Of a stretch of DNA of 64,000 bases, positions 18,913 through 28,198 are shown piece by piece. Source of the stretch: Oceanobacillus halotolerans (GTDB lineage: Bacteria; Bacillota; Bacilli; Bacillales; Amphibacillaceae); the NCBI RefSeq assembly GCF_010993955.1, contig NZ_WIXL01000008.1, forward strand, positions 56,194 through 120,193, read 5' to 3'. How positions within the stretch are numbered: the first letter of the stretch is position 1; each line of letters opens with the position of its first letter. The notes beneath the pieces are model-generated. The model was not told the DNA's origin. It did no database searches and was given only the letters and a program-made list of their open reading frames with translations. The translations under genes and the position numbers were made by a program.

Positions 18913-19956
18913 ATGGCAAAAGATCTTTATAATGTAGCAGTAGTTGGTGCAACAGGTGCAGTTGGTGAAAAGATAATACAAATGTTAGAAAAGAAAGCTT
19001 TTCCAATTAATCAACTTAAATTATTAGCATCCAAACGTTCGGCAGGAAATAAGGTTATGTTTAAGAATGAAGAAGTAACCATAGAAGAGGCTACACCAGA
19101 AAGTTTTAATGGGGTAGATATTGCCTTATTTTCTGCAGGTGGTTCCGTATCTAAACAACTTGCACCAGAGGCAGTAAAACGTGGTGCTGTTGTAATTGAT
19201 AATACGAGTGCTTTTCGTATGGACGAAAATGTGCCATTAGTAGTACCAGAAGTAAATGAAGCTGATATAAAACAGCATAATGGAATAATTGCGAACCCGA
19301 ACTGTTCAACAATCCAAATGGTTGCAGCTTTAAAACCAATTCAAGATTCTTTTGGGTTGAAGCGTGTTATCGTTTCAACTTATCAAGCAGTATCAGGTGC
19401 AGGTACTCAGGCTGCAGATGAATTAGAAAATCAGTCGAAACAATTTTTAGACAACAACGAATTAGAAGCTTCTATTTTACCTGTAAAAGGAGAAGAAAAA
19501 CATTATCCAATTGCATTTAATGCATTACCACAAATTGATGTATTTCAAGATAATGGCTATACGTTTGAAGAAATGAAGATGATTAATGAAACGAAAAAGA
19601 TAATGCATGCAGATAATTTATCTGTTGCAGCTACTTGTGTTCGTTTACCATTCTTCACCTCTCATGCTGAAAGTGTTTATGTTGAAGTTGGAAATAATGA
19701 TATAACTGTTGAGGACTTGTGGAATAAACTTCGAGATGCAGAAGGAATTGTATTAGAAGATGACCCAAGTTCTCAAACATACCCAACTCCATTAAGTGCC
19801 GCAAATAAAGAGGAAGTTTTTGTTGGCAGAGTTCGAAAAGATTTGGATCAACCAAATGGTTTCCATCTTTGGATTGTGTCTGACAATCTTCTAAAAGGTG
19901 CTGCATGGAATACGGTTCAAATTGCAGAGCGTTTAGTGGAAAATAAATGGTTATAA
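18913..19956 (+). CDS. asd: Aspartate-semialdehyde dehydrogenase
   Basis: NADPH-dependent reduction of aspartyl phosphate to aspartate semialdehyde, the branch point for lysine/DAP, threonine and methionine. The 347 residues carry the nucleotide motif VGATGAVGEKI (12-19 core) and the active-site ANPNCSTIQM with Cys131. AAAGGAG lies 8 nt before ATG 18913; an in-frame ATG at 18895 lacks such a site. It is followed after 15 nt by dapG. Confidence 0.97.
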   Translation: MAKDLYNVAVVGATGAVGEKIIQMLEKKAFPINQLKLLASKRSAGNKVMFKNEEVTIEEATPESFNGVDIALFSAGGSVSKQLAPEAVKRGAVVIDNTSAFRMDENVPLVVPEVNEADIKQHNGIIANPNCSTIQMVAALKPIQDSFGLKRVIVSTYQAVSGAGTQAADELENQSKQFLDNNELEASILPVKGEEKHYPIAFNALPQIDVFQDNGYTFEEMKMINETKKIMHADNLSVAATCVRLPFFTSHAESVYVEVGNNDITVEDLWNKLRDAEGIVLEDDPSSQTYPTPLSAANKEEVFVGRVRKDLDQPNGFHLWIVSDNLLKGAAWNTVQIAERLVENKWL

Positions 19957-19971
19957 GATAGAGGTGTGACA

Positions 19972-21198
19972 ATGCAGGTTTTAGTTCAAAAGTTCGGTGG
20001 AACATCTGTACAAACGGAAGAAAATCGCGACCATGTGATTAAACACATTAAGAATGCGTTAGTAAAAAATTATAAAATTGTTGTTGTTGTTTCGGCATTA
20101 GGAAGAAAACCTGCCCCATATGCGACAGATACACTATTAAATATGGTCGATTTTCCTGCAGGCTATAGTTCAAATCGTGAACTTGATTTACTAATGTCTT
20201 GTGGGGAAACGATTGCCTCTGTTGTACTATCTAATGAACTTAAAAAACATCATATTACAGCCACCGCTTTAACTGGAGCACAAGCAGGCTTTGTCACAAA
20301 TGATGACTTTACAAAAGCAAAGATAAAGGAAGTAAACCCAAAACGAATATTGGAAGAACTTGAAACAAATGATGTTGTTGTTGTAGCAGGATTTCAAGGA
20401 CAAACCAAAGATGGTGATATTACGACGATTGGTCGGGGTGGCAGCGATACTACTGCAGCTGCTCTAGGTGCTACATTACAAGCAGAGTGTATTGAAATAT
20501 TTACTGATGTTAACGGAATTATGACAGCCGACCCACGTGTTGTTGAATCTGCTAGGCCTTTAGATGTTGTAACCTATACAGAGATTTGCAACTTAGCTTA
20601 TCAAGGTGCTAAGGTTGTTCATCCACGTGCAGTTGAAATTGCAATGCAAGCTAAAATTCCGATGCGTGTACGCTCGACGTATTTACAAGATGAAGGAACT
20701 TTAGTTACTGCATCTAGAGCACAAGAGATAGGAAGAGATATTACAGATCGTTTGATAACAGGGATAGCACACATCGATTCCATTACGCAAATAAATGTGC
20801 AAACAAAAGAAGAATCCTACCACTTACAATCGGAAATTTTTAAAGCGATGGCTGAAGCTGGTATATCGGTAGATTTTATCAATATTTCACCAACAGGGGT
20901 TATATATACCGTTCCAAAAGAAAATACGGAAAAGGCAATTCATATCTTAGAAACATTAGGATTTGAACCGACGATCGTAGAAAATTGTGCGAAAGTCTCT
21001 GCTGTTGGGGCTGGTATGACTGGGGTTCCTGGTGTTGCTTCTCGAATTGTGCAAGCCTTAACAGATGAAGGTGTACAAATATTACAATCAGCTGATAGCC
21101 ACACAACCATCTGGGTGTTAATCCGAGAAAAGGATGTAAAAACTGCGGTCAACGCATTGCATGAGGTATTTGAACTAGGTAATATCACACAGTCCTGA
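19972..21198 (+). CDS. dapG: Aspartate kinase I (diaminopimelate-sensitive type)
   Basis: Phosphorylates aspartate, the first step toward DAP, lysine and dipicolinate. The kinase domain begins VQKFGGTSV and includes TIGRGGSDTTAAALGA; two C-terminal ACT domains follow (TQINVQTKEE and VSAVGAGMTGVPGVASRI). ATG 19972 is 5 nt from GAGGTG and fits the family's N-terminus; GTG 19966 lies inside that site. Length is 408 residues. Position between asd and dapA identifies it as the DapG isozyme rather than LysC. Confidence 0.94.
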   Translation: MQVLVQKFGGTSVQTEENRDHVIKHIKNALVKNYKIVVVVSALGRKPAPYATDTLLNMVDFPAGYSSNRELDLLMSCGETIASVVLSNELKKHHITATALTGAQAGFVTNDDFTKAKIKEVNPKRILEELETNDVVVVAGFQGQTKDGDITTIGRGGSDTTAAALGATLQAECIEIFTDVNGIMTADPRVVESARPLDVVTYTEICNLAYQGAKVVHPRAVEIAMQAKIPMRVRSTYLQDEGTLVTASRAQEIGRDITDRLITGIAHIDSITQINVQTKEESYHLQSEIFKAMAEAGISVDFINISPTGVIYTVPKENTEKAIHILETLGFEPTIVENCAKVSAVGAGMTGVPGVASRIVQALTDEGVQILQSADSHTTIWVLIREKDVKTAVNALHEVFELGNITQS

Positions 21199-21229
21199 TT
21201 AATTATCGAAAAAAGAAGGGTGAAGCGTA

Positions 21230-22096
21230 ATGAATTTTGGAAATGTATTAACGGCAATGGTTACACCGTTTGATAAAGCAGGAAATGTTGATCTCGATCA
21301 AACCACTAAATTAATTGAATATTTATTAGCTAATGGAACAGAAGGATTAGTAATAACTGGTACCACTGGAGAATCCCCAACACTATCAAAGGATGAAAAA
21401 ATTGATTTATTTCACCATGTTGTACGTGTCGTAAACAAACGTGTCCCTGTTATTGCTGGTACAGGTAGCAATAACACTAAAACCACCGTCGACTTAACGA
21501 AGGAAGCCGAAAAAAGTGGTGTCGATGGTGTGATGCTAGTGGCTCCATATTATAATAAACCAAACCAACAAGGTTTATATGAGCATTTTAAGACAGTTGC
21601 CAATGAAACATCATTACCAGTTATGCTTTATAATATTCCTGGTCGATCGGTTGTGAAAATGTCTGCAGATACTATTATACGATTGAGTGAAATCGAAAAT
21701 ATCGTATCAATCAAAGAAGCAACTGGTGACTTTGATCAAGCAGCGGAAATTATCGAAAAAACACGAGATGATTTCTCTGTTTATTGTGGAGATGATGGGT
21801 CCACATTACCGATGCTATCCATTGGTGCTGATGGTGTTGTATCCGTTGCATCTCATGTGATCGGAAAAGAAATGCAATCTATGGTAGAAGCATATCGACA
21901 AGGCAATGTTACCGAAGCTGCTTCTATTCATCGGAAATTATTGCCTGTTATGAATGGATTATTCCAAGCACCATCTCCTACGCCAGTAAAAGCTGCTTTA
22001 GCATTAAAAGGAATTGATGTTGGAAGTGTACGTCTTCCATTAGTACCACTGACTACAGAAGAGAATAACAACCTAGAACAATTATTAAAATCATAA
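21230..22096 (+). CDS. dapA: 4-hydroxy-tetrahydrodipicolinate synthase
   Basis: Condenses pyruvate with aspartate semialdehyde, the committed step to DAP and the precursor of spore dipicolinate. The 288-residue TIM barrel has GTTGESPTLS (threonines near 45-46), Tyr134 in MLYNIPGRS and the Schiff-base Lys162 in VSIKEATGD. AGAAGGGTGA precedes the ATG. A strong terminator ends the dpaA-dapA cluster. The rnjB gene that follows dapA in B. subtilis is not present here. Confidence 0.97.
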   Translation: MNFGNVLTAMVTPFDKAGNVDLDQTTKLIEYLLANGTEGLVITGTTGESPTLSKDEKIDLFHHVVRVVNKRVPVIAGTGSNNTKTTVDLTKEAEKSGVDGVMLVAPYYNKPNQQGLYEHFKTVANETSLPVMLYNIPGRSVVKMSADTIIRLSEIENIVSIKEATGDFDQAAEIIEKTRDDFSVYCGDDGSTLPMLSIGADGVVSVASHVIGKEMQSMVEAYRQGNVTEAASIHRKLLPVMNGLFQAPSPTPVKAALALKGIDVGSVRLPLVPLTTEENNNLEQLLKS

Positions 22097-22097
22097 G

Positions 22098-22133
22098 AAA
22101 AACATCGGCCTTAGATAAGCCGATGTTTTTTTA
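22098..22133 (+). terminator. Terminator of the dapA cluster
   Basis: AAAAACATCGGC (22098-22109) pairs with GCCGATGTTTTT (22119-22130), 9-nt loop, T-run following. Confidence 0.9.
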
Positions 22134-22208
22134 TCCTATTTCGCATGTTACTCTTTTTTTCGCTCATACTAAAGGGTAATGATGAATTAGGATAGGAGTG
22201 ATTGAAAT

Positions 22209-22964
22209 ATGAATAACCATACACAAAATAATAATAAAGAAAAGAAAGATGACCAAAATCAAAACCAAGGTGATAATACCCAACAAAGTTCCTTAGTTCA
22301 AAAAATACAGCAACTAGGACAATCAAATGTTCCAACAGCACCGGATTCTAATATTCATGTACTCTCTATTATTGGTCAAGTCGAGGGGCATATTCAGTTA
22401 CCTCCTCAAAATAAAACGACTAAATACGAACATCTTCTTCCACAGTTGATCGCGATCGAACAAAATCCCAAAATTGAAGGGGTTGTAATCCTTTTAAATA
22501 CTGTAGGAGGAGATGTTGAAGCTGGCCTAGCTTTATCCGAAATGATTGCATCCATTTCAAAACCGACTGTATCCATTGTTCTAGGCGGTGGTCATTCGAT
22601 TGGTGTACCTATAGCAGTTGCTACAGATTATTCCTACATTGCACCAACAGCTACTATGACAATACATCCAGTACGACTAACTGGTTTAGTCATCGGTGTT
22701 CCGCAAACCTTTGAGTATTTAGACAAAATGCAGGAACGTGTCATAAACTTTGTTATCCAACACTCGAATATTAAAGAAGAAAAATTTAAAGAGCTTATGT
22801 TTGCTAAAGGAAATTTAACCCGTGACATAGGAACAAATGTAGTTGGAACAGATGCTGTAGAATATGGTTTAATTGATGGAGTTGGTGGGGTGAAAGAAGC
22901 AATGGATAAAGTTAACGAGTTAGTAGGGAATTCACCAAATAATGAGGATCAGGTGATACAATGA
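22209..22964 (+). CDS. tepA: TepA, ClpP-like serine protease
   Basis: ClpP/crotonase-fold protein named in B. subtilis as translocation-enhancing protein and also linked to degradation of spore proteins during germination. The 251 residues start with a polar Asn/Gln/Lys-rich tail (1-40). The protease core has the oxyanion-type [15 protein letters not shown], the nucleophile Ser130 in [12 protein letters not shown], and His153 in MTIHPVR. GGATAGGAGTGA precedes the ATG. The last 4 nt overlap ylzJ. Confidence 0.92.
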   Translation: MNNHTQNNNKEKKDDQNQNQGDNTQQSSLVQKIQQLGQSNVPTAPDSNIHVLSIIGQVEGHIQLPPQNKTTKYEHLLPQLIAIEQNPKIEGVVILLNTVGGDVEAGLALSEMIASISKPTVSIVLGGGHSIGVPIAVATDYSYIAPTATMTIHPVRLTGLVIGVPQTFEYLDKMQERVINFVIQHSNIKEEKFKELMFAKGNLTRDIGTNVVGTDAVEYGLIDGVGGVKEAMDKVNELVGNSPNNEDQVIQ

Positions 22965-23167
22965 TATTATATACTCCATTGACACAAGAAGAAGTATTCC
23001 CAAATGATCAAGAAAGCACCAATCGTCATCACATTACGTTTCAAGGGAGAGAATGTTACGTAGAAGAAACAAAAGATGGTACCTATCAATTAATCCAATT
23101 ATTATCAACTGATCCGCAAGACTTCTTAGATGAAAACTTTGCACCTGGCACTGTTATTCCTAAGTAA
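22961..23167 (+). CDS. ylzJ: YlzJ-like small protein
   Basis: 68-residue protein that matches YlzJ by position (tepA-ylzJ-spoIIIE) and by its [14 protein letters not shown] start. It has no membrane segment or catalytic motif and its function is unknown. The start overlaps the tepA stop (ATGA), which implies co-translation, and a terminator follows. Confidence 0.87.
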   Translation: MILYTPLTQEEVFPNDQESTNRHHITFQGRECYVEETKDGTYQLIQLLSTDPQDFLDENFAPGTVIPK

Positions 23168-23224
23168 TATTCATGCTTAACCAAAGTTAATATATGGTAT
23201 AATGAAAGTAGTATGTAAGATATG

Positions 23225-23255
23225 CCCTTGTCTGTTATAATGACAAGGGTTTTTC
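23225..23255 (+). terminator. Terminator of tepA-ylzJ
   Basis: CCCTTGTC (23225-23232) pairs with GACAAGGG (23242-23249), followed by TTTTTC. Confidence 0.82.
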
Positions 23256-23300
23256 ATTAATCTCTACTAGTAAGGCTAGTTAATATAGAGGTGAAGAAAC

Positions 23301-25598
23301 ATGGCTAAAAAGCGACAAAAAAAGAAAAGTAAATTAAAAAAACAAGTAAAATTTGAATTAATAGGGCTGCTATTTATATTTTTAGCTATTCTTGGAAGTG
23401 GTGCCAGTATCATTAGTGAAGGTATGATTCCAAGTGGTCTTGAATACATATTTCGATTTTTTCTTGGAATTTGGTATTTTGTTGCATCCATTCTATTGCT
23501 TGCTACTGGTGTCGTATTAGTTGTTAAAAGACGTTATCCAGATTTTTTTAATCGTAAACTGATTGGCTTATTTATCATGTTATTGGGTTTATTATTATTT
23601 ACTCATATAAATACATTTGAAAGGGTATTAATGACACCCGAGGACACATCTATTTTAAAAGCCACTTGGGATATGTATTTTGCGTTTATAAATGGGGAGG
23701 GTAGTGCAGCACAAACAGGTGGCGGAATGATTGGAGCATTACTATTTACATTCTGTTACTATCTATTTTCGGTGCCTGGTGCTAAAATCGTGGCAACATT
23801 TTCGCTTTTAATTGGTTTTATTTTCTTAACAGATATTTCTGTCGGTGATTTAACAACCAAACTTGCAAAGAAACTAAAGGAAAAGATGAGTATATTAAGT
23901 GCAAAGGTAAAAAGCCTTCAAGAAAGAGTTAGAGAAAATAGAGAAAGTGATGAAGATGTAGAAACTGAAATTCAAATGCCTGAAATAAATCAGCAATCAG
24001 AACAAAGTGAACCATTAATTGAAGACTTTACAGACGTGACTTACTCAGTAGATCAAATGGAAGAGCCTAAATTGGATAGTGAAACGACAGAAGGTAATGA
24101 TGAAGGTAAGGAAGATACAAATAAAGAGGAAGTAGATTTAACAGCTATTACACCAATGACTGAAGAAGAGAATGATGCATATGAGCTTCCTTCTATTGAA
24201 CTATTAGCCGAGCCCAAGAAAAATGCACAGCAAAATGAGAAATCTGTCATTCAAGCTACTGTCCGAAAGTTAGAACGGACATTTAATAGTTTTGGTGTGA
24301 AAGCAAGAGTAACAAAGGTTCATGTGGGACCAGCCGTTACAAAATATGAAGTATATCCAGAGGCGGGTGTGAAGGTTAGTAAGATAGTTGGATTACATGA
24401 TGACCTTGCATTAGCTTTAGCTGCTAAAGATATTCGCATCGAGGCACCAATTCCTGGTAAATCTGCAGTAGGTATTGAAGTGCCAAACCAAGAAGTAGCC
24501 CAAGTTTCCTTAAGAGAGGTACTAGATACGACGATTACGAATCAAACATCAAAACTATTATTTGCTTTAGGTCGTGATATTTCAGGAGATGCAATCGTTT
24601 CTGAGTTGAATAAAATGCCACACTTATTAATTGCAGGAGCAACAGGAAGTGGGAAAAGTGTATGTGTGAATGGTATTATTACTACTATTTTAATGCGTGC
24701 AAAGCCACACGAAGTGAAAATGATGATGATCGATCCAAAAAAAGTAGAATTAAATGTATATAATGGCATCCCACATTTGTTGGCTCCTGTTGTGACAGAT
24801 CCCAAAAAAGCTTCACGGGCATTGAAAAAAGTGGTTGCAGAGATGGAAAGAAGATATGATTTATTCTCTGAAACTGGTACACGTAATATAGAAGGTTATA
24901 ATGAGTACATTCGAAAATACAATCAAACTACTGAAGAAAAGCAACCAAATCTACCATACATCGTTGTATTGGTAGATGAATTGGCTGATCTAATGATGGT
25001 TGCTTCAAATGATGTGGAAGATGCTATCACACGATTAGCACAAATGGCTCGTGCAGCAGGTATTCACTTAATCATCGCTACACAACGCCCTTCTGTAGAT
25101 GTTATAACAGGGGTGATTAAGGCGAATATACCATCACGGATTGCATTTAGTGTATCTTCGCAAACAGATTCTAGAACCATTTTAGATTCAGGCGGAGCCG
25201 AAAAACTTTTAGGTCGTGGGGATATGTTATTTATGCCTGTTGGTGCATCAAAACCGACACGTGTACAAGGAGCGTTTTTATCAGATGAGGAAGTAGAACG
25301 AATTGTAGATCACTGTGTGGAACAACAAAAAGCATCTTATCAAGAAGAAATGATCCCAGAAGAAACGAGTGAAGTAACCAGTGAGGTAGATGATGATTTA
25401 TATGATGAAGCGGTACAGCTTGTTACAGAAATGCAAAGTGCTAGTGTTTCCATGTTACAAAGAAGATTCCGTATTGGCTATACACGAGCAGCACGTTTAA
25501 TTGATGCGATGGAAGATAGAGGGATTGTTGGGCCTTATGAAGGTAGTAAGCCAAGAACAGTTCTTATTTCACAGACAGCTGAAGAAAAAACATCATAA
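23301..25598 (+). CDS. spoIIIE: DNA translocase SpoIIIE/FtsK
   Basis: Membrane-anchored ATP-driven DNA pump that moves the chromosome into the forespore and clears septal DNA. The 765 residues have about four N-terminal membrane segments (between 13 and 178), an acidic linker (about 210-310), a RecA-like motor with Walker [14 protein letters not shown] (near 444-456) and Walker [13 protein letters not shown], and a C-terminal winged-helix gamma domain ([20 protein letters not shown]) that reads chromosome polarity signals. The place after ylzJ matches spoIIIE, not the second paralogue SftA. Confidence 0.96.
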   Translation: MAKKRQKKKSKLKKQVKFELIGLLFIFLAILGSGASIISEGMIPSGLEYIFRFFLGIWYFVASILLLATGVVLVVKRRYPDFFNRKLIGLFIMLLGLLLFTHINTFERVLMTPEDTSILKATWDMYFAFINGEGSAAQTGGGMIGALLFTFCYYLFSVPGAKIVATFSLLIGFIFLTDISVGDLTTKLAKKLKEKMSILSAKVKSLQERVRENRESDEDVETEIQMPEINQQSEQSEPLIEDFTDVTYSVDQMEEPKLDSETTEGNDEGKEDTNKEEVDLTAITPMTEEENDAYELPSIELLAEPKKNAQQNEKSVIQATVRKLERTFNSFGVKARVTKVHVGPAVTKYEVYPEAGVKVSKIVGLHDDLALALAAKDIRIEAPIPGKSAVGIEVPNQEVAQVSLREVLDTTITNQTSKLLFALGRDISGDAIVSELNKMPHLLIAGATGSGKSVCVNGIITTILMRAKPHEVKMMMIDPKKVELNVYNGIPHLLAPVVTDPKKASRALKKVVAEMERRYDLFSETGTRNIEGYNEYIRKYNQTTEEKQPNLPYIVVLVDELADLMMVASNDVEDAITRLAQMARAAGIHLIIATQRPSVDVITGVIKANIPSRIAFSVSSQTDSRTILDSGGAEKLLGRGDMLFMPVGASKPTRVQGAFLSDEEVERIVDHCVEQQKASYQEEMIPEETSEVTSEVDDDLYDEAVQLVTEMQSASVSMLQRRFRIGYTRAARLIDAMEDRGIVGPYEGSKPRTVLISQTAEEKTS

Positions 25599-25609
25599 AA
25601 TTATTTGGT

Positions 25610-25640
25610 ATCGGGCTGTACTCTTCTAGTACCGCTCGAT
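25610..25640. repeat. Imperfect palindrome downstream of spoIIIE
   Basis: ATCGGGCTGTACT (25610-25622) and AGTACCGCTCGAT (25628-25640) are complementary at 11 of 13 positions. There is no T-run, so it could be a weak terminator or an operator. Confidence 0.4.
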
Positions 25641-25736
25641 AATCTACTAAAATTCGACATATTATTCTAAAAATAACATATATCGCTAAAATTCTTGCCA
25701 CAGATACAAACCTTTTAGAAATTTGTCGTTTATCTA

Positions 25737-25765
25737 TTTATTTATCTTACAAAACGTGATATAGT
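25737..25765 (+). promoter_or_regulatory. Putative promoter of ymfC
   Basis: TATAGT (25760-25765) with an upstream TG at 25757-25758 (extended -10), and TTTATT (25737-25742) at 17-nt spacing. The match is moderate. Confidence 0.4.
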
Positions 25766-25844
25766 AAGAACGTAAAATTAGTCGAACGTCAGAGGTCAGT
25801 CGTCTAAATTGAATAACAATAAAGGTTGATGATGGGAGGCAATC

Positions 25845-26570
25845 ATGTCTATTAAAACAGATACTCGCCATTTATATTTACAAGTCATTGATGAAATTAA
25901 ACGAGATATTGAAAACGATTTATATAAGGAAAATGAAAAGTTGCCTTCCGAGTTTCAATTATCCAAGAAGCTAGGGGTATCGCGAGCTACTTTAAGAGAA
26001 GCATTACGAATATTAGAGGAAGAGAATATTGTAACAAGAAGACACGGTGTTGGTACATTCGTTAATCCTAAGCCAATCTTCTCTTCTGGAATAGAAGAAT
26101 TAACTAGCGTAACGTATATGATCGAACAATCCGGGAAAAAACCTGGATCACAATACTTATCAACTGAAATATTACGACCAACTGAGGACGATTTAAAGAA
26201 ATTTAACCCATTAAAAATGGACAAGGTTGCGAAAATTGAACGAATACGTACAGCAAATGATGAACCAGTTGTATTTTGCATAGACAAAGTACCAGATGGA
26301 ATAATACCATTGGAGCTCGTTCATAAAGAAGATTCTTTATTTAAATTAATGGAGGTGCATGCAAGAAAGTATATCACCTATGCGGTAACCTATATTGAAC
26401 CAATAGGATATCATGATCGAATTTATGACATCCTAAACTGTAGTCCAGATCAACCATTACTACTTTTAAAACAGATGCATTATACAGCAGATGATGAGCC
26501 TGTATTATATTCTGCAAATTATTTTCGCTCTGATGTGTTTAGTTTCTATGTTTTAAGAAAGAGATTGTAA
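25845..26570 (+). CDS. ymfC: GntR/HutC family transcriptional regulator
   Basis: 241-residue repressor-type protein. The N-terminal winged helix has [28 protein letters not shown] split by the usual GntR pattern, then RRHGVGTFV; the C-terminal half is a UTRA ligand-binding domain ([21 protein letters not shown] ... [20 protein letters not shown]). It sits directly upstream of the BMP lipoprotein and importer genes, so control of nucleoside uptake is a reasonable guess; the effector is unknown. GGGAGGC precedes the ATG. Confidence 0.9.
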   Translation: MSIKTDTRHLYLQVIDEIKRDIENDLYKENEKLPSEFQLSKKLGVSRATLREALRILEEENIVTRRHGVGTFVNPKPIFSSGIEELTSVTYMIEQSGKKPGSQYLSTEILRPTEDDLKKFNPLKMDKVAKIERIRTANDEPVVFCIDKVPDGIIPLELVHKEDSLFKLMEVHARKYITYAVTYIEPIGYHDRIYDILNCSPDQPLLLLKQMHYTADDEPVLYSANYFRSDVFSFYVLRKRL

Positions 26571-26682
26571 AGGCTTACATTATAGCCTTTCAGGAGGTGA
26601 TTGCTTAAAAGATAATTTTATCACATTTATATTTTTTTTGTACAATATGTTATAAAACGAAACCAATTAGGGGGTATTTTAA

Positions 26683-27789
26683 GTGAAAAATCGTAAATAT
26701 TTATTACTCTTTACTGTATTACTTAGTCTTGGATTAGTATTAGCAGCTTGTGGTGGCGGTTCTGAAGATGATTCAGATAACGCTGGTAGCGATGATGCAG
26801 GTTCAGATGGAGAAACTCCTGAATACACTTCTGCAATTGTAACAGATGAAGGTGGCGTAGATGATAAATCCTTTAACCAATCAGCATGGGAAGGCCTTCA
26901 AGCATGGGGAGAAGAACATGGATATTCAAAAGGTGAGGGATTTGACTATGCACAGTCAAATAACGAATCAGATTATCTACCTAACTTGACTCGTCTTGTA
27001 CGTAATGATTATGACCTAGTGTTTGGGATTGGATTTTTACTAGAGGATGCAGTCGCTGAAATTGCAGAGCAAAATCCAGATAATGATTTTGCAATTGTGG
27101 ATACAGTAGTGGAAGCTCCAAACGTAGCAAGCATTACGTTTGCCGAACATGAAGGTTCATTCCTTGTTGGTGTAGCGGCAGCATTAAAAACACAAACTGA
27201 TAAACTAGGTTTTGTCGGTGGTGTTGACTCTGATTTAATTAATAAATTTGAAGTTGGCTTTGTCGCAGGTGCGAAGTCTGTAAACCCTGATATCGAAGTA
27301 GATATTCAATATGTAGGTGATTTCAGCTCAGCCGATGACGGAAAACTAATCGCAACACGTATGTATAATGATGGAGCAGACATCATTTATCACGCAGCAG
27401 GAGCGGCTGGTAACGGTGTGTTTGCACAAGCAAAAGACATTAAGCAAAATGATCCAGAACGTGAAGTTTGGGTTATTGGTGTAGACCGTGACCAACATGA
27501 AGAAGGACAAATTGGGGATCATAATGTAACGTTAACATCTATGGTTAAACGTGTAGATATCTCTGTACAAGAAGTAAGTAACATGGGGCTTAATGGAGAG
27601 TTCCCTGGTGGAGAAATCCTTGAATTTGGATTAGAAGATAATGGAGTTAGTGCGGCTAGAACAAATGAAGAAGCTTTAACTGACGAGATTATTGAAGAAA
27701 TTGAAAATTGGAAAGCACAAATCATTGATGGTGAAGTTGAAGTTCCACAAACACATGATGAACTAGAAACATTTGAGTCATCATTATAA
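26683..27789 (+). CDS. BMP family nucleoside-binding lipoprotein
   Basis: Solute-binding protein of an ABC importer, anchored outside the membrane. The first ~22 residues form a lipoprotein signal ending in LAAC, followed by a Gly/Ser/Asp linker and a BMP/Med domain (GVDDKSFNQSAWEGLQ, then GFVGGVDSDLINKFEVGFVAG). Length is 368 residues. The start is GTG after TTAGGGGG. It resembles B. subtilis YufN (NupN) and Treponema TmpC, which bind purine nucleosides. A terminator and a 177-bp mobile element separate it from nupO. Confidence 0.92.
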   Translation: MKNRKYLLLFTVLLSLGLVLAACGGGSEDDSDNAGSDDAGSDGETPEYTSAIVTDEGGVDDKSFNQSAWEGLQAWGEEHGYSKGEGFDYAQSNNESDYLPNLTRLVRNDYDLVFGIGFLLEDAVAEIAEQNPDNDFAIVDTVVEAPNVASITFAEHEGSFLVGVAAALKTQTDKLGFVGGVDSDLINKFEVGFVAGAKSVNPDIEVDIQYVGDFSSADDGKLIATRMYNDGADIIYHAAGAAGNGVFAQAKDIKQNDPEREVWVIGVDRDQHEEGQIGDHNVTLTSMVKRVDISVQEVSNMGLNGEFPGGEILEFGLEDNGVSAARTNEEALTDEIIEEIENWKAQIIDGEVEVPQTHDELETFESSL

Positions 27790-27800
27790 CAGGTGAATGG

Positions 27801-27830
27801 AAAGGGCTGGAATTGCCAGCCCTTTTCTTC
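27801..27830 (+). terminator. Terminator after the BMP lipoprotein gene
   Basis: AAAGGGCTGG (27801-27810) pairs with CCAGCCCTTT (27816-27825), then TTCTTCC. Partial termination here would give more binding protein than permease, a common arrangement. Confidence 0.75.
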
Positions 27831-27959
27831 CTTATCATGTAAAGATCTTCAAATGAAGAGATTCTAGCCCTTTTCATTTGGCGATTTTTACAAGCAGTAA
27901 AAATTCTCCAATAAAATTTAATAAAAAGATCAGCCTTTCTCTTAATGGCTAATTTTTCA

Positions 27960-28152
27960 AAACTAAAGGCTCTTTTCGCATTTTTTGTTGTTTTTTAACG
28001 TCGCATCTTCTATATTATGCGCAATAACTAGAATATGCACATAGCTTCGCTACGGAAATCAACGGCTTTAATTTACTGCGTATAATACATCAACTATGCA
28101 TTAAGATTTATACTGAAAAAGCAATAATCTTTTAGAAAAAAGCCAAACTAAA
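27960..28152 (+). mobile_element. MITE-like element, minimal form (177 bp), with perfect 8-bp target duplication
   Basis: The element is 27968-28144, flanked by AAACTAAA at 27960-27967 and 28145-28152. The left end is GGCTCTTTTCGCATTTTTTG; the right end is the complement of GGCTTTTTTCTAAAAGATTA. The interior is about 110 bp with no cargo modules, so this copy defines the minimal element. It lies between the lipoprotein gene and nupO of one importer locus. Confidence 0.88.
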
Positions 28153-28198
28153 AAAGGTAGACGACGTATATTTCTACCATTAAAGGAGTGAGACGATA

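Noticed and set aside
26589..26610. Strong AGGAGGTGA followed by a very short TTG ORF after ymfC
   Set aside because: The frame stops after four codons and no family or leader-peptide logic supports it; it may be chance or part of the bmp leader.
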